Shown: piece by piece, positions 4,621 to 5,840 of the stretch | Layout: each line of letters begins with the position of its first letter | How positions within the stretch are numbered: position 1 is the first letter of the stretch | Source of the DNA: Longimicrobiales bacterium | GTDB lineage: Bacteria; Gemmatimonadota; Gemmatimonadetes; Longimicrobiales; Gaopeijiaceae | DNA: 5,840 bases | Reading direction: 5' to 3' | NCBI GenBank assembly: GCA_028280205.1 | Contig: JANQME010000440.1 | Location: forward strand, 1-5,840 | Program-made: the position numbers and the translations under genes | The notes under the pieces: generated by a model | What the model was told of the DNA's origin: nothing | Databases searched by the model: none | What the model saw: only the letters and a program-made list of their open reading frames with translations

Positions 4621-5792
4621 AAGAGTCGCGCGAGCTCGGGTCGGCCCGCGTGCTCCGCCCACCCCGCCGGTGTCGCGTTGTACTCGCGGTCGCGGATCGA
4701 CGGATCGGCGCCGGCCGACAGCAGGATCCGAGCGACCTCTTCGAGGCCACGCCAACCGGCATGGTGCAGGGCCGTGGCGCCCGATGGGGCGTCGCGCACG
4801 TTCGGACCGACGCCCCGCTGGAGGAGCACGCGCGCGGCTTCCGGCCCGGCGCTCAGGATGGAGCACACCGTGTGGTCCGAGAGCGAGGGCAGCAGCTCCT
4901 GCTCGGCGGCGAGGATCGACTCCATCTCGCTCGCGTCACCTCGACGGGCGGCCTGCAGGAGTCGCACGTCGGGCGGGCTCCGCTCCAGCAGGAACCGGTA
5001 GCTGTCCTCCGCGCCCCGGCGCCGGGCCAGCTCGACGGGCGTCTCCACGAAGTCGAGTGCCCAGACGTACTTGTCCCCTCCGCCCAGGTGCAGGTGAGAC
5101 GTGCCGGGGTGGACGCACACGTGGATCGCGTCGGGCTCCTCCTCCAGGATGCGGGCAGCCAGCTCGACGTCGTCGAGCAGGACGGCCTGGTAGAGGTCCG
5201 GCCGGGCTCCCCGCTCCAACAGGAAGCGCATGACGTCCTCGCGTCCGGCCGCGGCCCACATGGCCGGGGTGCTGCGGTGGTCCACGCACCGCTTCTCGAG
5301 CTCGGCCCCACGCTCCAGGAGGAAGGCGGCCGTCTCGGGGTCACGCGCCAGGTGGAGCGGGGTCGCGCCGTCCGGGCCCGGCTCGCTCACCCGGTCGGGC
5401 TCGGCGTCGAGGATCTCCGCGAGGCGCTCCAGGCGTCCCAGCCCGGCGGCGGCGTGCAGGTCCACGAAGGCTCCCCGTTCGACGAGGTACTCCGCGAAGG
5501 CGAGCCGCTCCGGGGTCGGTCCGTCTACGAGGCCGTGCAGCGCGCTGTACGGCCCGTTCGCCCAAGCGGAGCGGGCGTCGATGTCGGCGCCCAGGGCGAG
5601 GAGGGTGTCGACCGTCGCCCGGTCGAGCCTCGACGCCGCGTCGACGATGGCCGGCTTGTCAAAGGAGAACCATGGGGCGTCGATGTGGTCGCGGAGGACG
5701 GGATCACCCTCCACGAGCGCCCGGACCTCGTCCGCGTCTCCGCGCTCGACGGCCTTTCGGAACCGAGTCGCTTGCTCGTCGGTCGCCTCCAC
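4611..5792 (-). CDS. Ankyrin-repeat protein, cytoplasmic, partner unknown
   Basis: The 393-residue product consists almost wholly of about 11-12 ankyrin or degenerate ankyrin repeats. Clear copies are AFAEYLVERGAFVDLHAAAGLGR (98-120), GATPLHLARDPETAAFLLERGAE (142-164), STPAMWAAAGREDVMRFLLERGA (174-196), GATALHHAGWRGLEEVARILLSAGADP (338-364), and a terminal ATPAGWAEHAGRPELARLLS (373-392). The recurring markers are the TPLHLA-like turn and the LLxxGA helix pair. Ankyrin stacks bind other proteins and have no activity of their own. The partner cannot be read from the neighbours. There is no signal peptide or transmembrane helix. The middle (about 221-245) departs from repeat consensus and holds a cluster of histidines (224, 228, 233, 235). 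The start is GTG at 5792-5790, supported by AGGAGG 7 nt upstream. The gene is complete at both ends and may be the first gene of a unit including the VOC gene. Confidence 0.9.
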   Translation of the reverse strand: MEATDEQATRFRKAVERGDADEVRALVEGDPVLRDHIDAPWFSFDKPAIVDAASRLDRATVDTLLALGADIDARSAWANGPYSALHGLVDGPTPERLAFAEYLVERGAFVDLHAAAGLGRLERLAEILDAEPDRVSEPGPDGATPLHLARDPETAAFLLERGAELEKRCVDHRSTPAMWAAAGREDVMRFLLERGARPDLYQAVLLDDVELAARILEEEPDAIHVCVHPGTSHLHLGGGDKYVWALDFVETPVELARRRGAEDSYRFLLERSPPDVRLLQAARRGDASEMESILAAEQELLPSLSDHTVCSILSAGPEAARVLLQRGVGPNVRDAPSGATALHHAGWRGLEEVARILLSAGADPSIRDREYNATPAGWAEHAGRPELARLLSP

Positions 5793-5840
5793 GCCTCCCC
5801 CTCCTTCCCGGTCTCACCGAGGGGCCCATTCTCGCCGTCC
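5793..5840. other. Upstream flank of the ankyrin gene
   Basis: These 48 bp reach the right window edge. On the minus strand they contain the purine-rich ribosome-binding region of the ankyrin gene (AGGAGG at 5805-5800). No promoter hexamers or other gene could be recognised. Confidence 0.5.

Noticed and set aside
1..5840. tRNA, rRNA, CRISPR array, insertion sequence or attachment site
   Set aside because: No cloverleaf-like segment, regularly spaced repeats, transposase motifs or terminal inverted repeats were seen on either strand.

Overview
This 5.84-kb window is GC-rich bacterial chromosome. Genes are densely packed, GTG starts are frequent, and neighbouring genes share overlapping stop/start codons. 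Nothing in it is clearly phage, plasmid or transposon. Codon use and gene types would suit an aerobic or facultative soil or marine bacterium of a high-GC phylum (Gemmatimonadota-like, Actinobacteria or Myxococcota are all possible), but no marker gene here fixes the taxonomy.

Left block (1-3008, minus strand, read right to left): a HxlR-type winged-helix regulator, a polytopic GT-C-like membrane protein, LutA (CCG-domain iron-sulfur subunit of the lactate-oxidation complex), and the first 116 codons of LutB, cut by the left edge. LutC would be expected beyond the edge. The regulator stop lies 4 nt before the preferred start of the membrane gene. The membrane gene/lutA and lutA/lutB junctions are both 4-base GTGA overlaps, so the four genes look like one translationally coupled operon.

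Centre (3009-3106): a 98-bp divergent control region. It is locally AT-rich and contains a near-perfect 10-bp inverted repeat with a 7-bp spacer, the best candidate operator for the HxlR regulator.

Right of the control region (3107-4122, plus strand): a very short open frame that looks like an F420-dependent NADP reductase-type Rossmann protein with large internal losses, coupled by an ATGA overlap to a full-length DJ-1/PfpI-family protein with a visible Cys-His nucleophile motif. Convergent to it, with 10 bp between, is a small VOC (glyoxalase-fold) protein, and upstream of that a 393-residue ankyrin-repeat protein. Both are on the minus strand.

Working idea (inference): one regulator may control, on both sides, a carbonyl/electrophile response (DJ-1, reductase remnant) and lactate oxidation (LutABC). 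DJ-1 and VOC relatives can convert methylglyoxal to lactate, and LutABC converts lactate to pyruvate, so a detoxification-to-central-metabolism route is conceivable. Several details argue for caution: the regulator has no cysteine, the VOC protein lacks obvious metal ligands, and lactate stereochemistry is unresolved.
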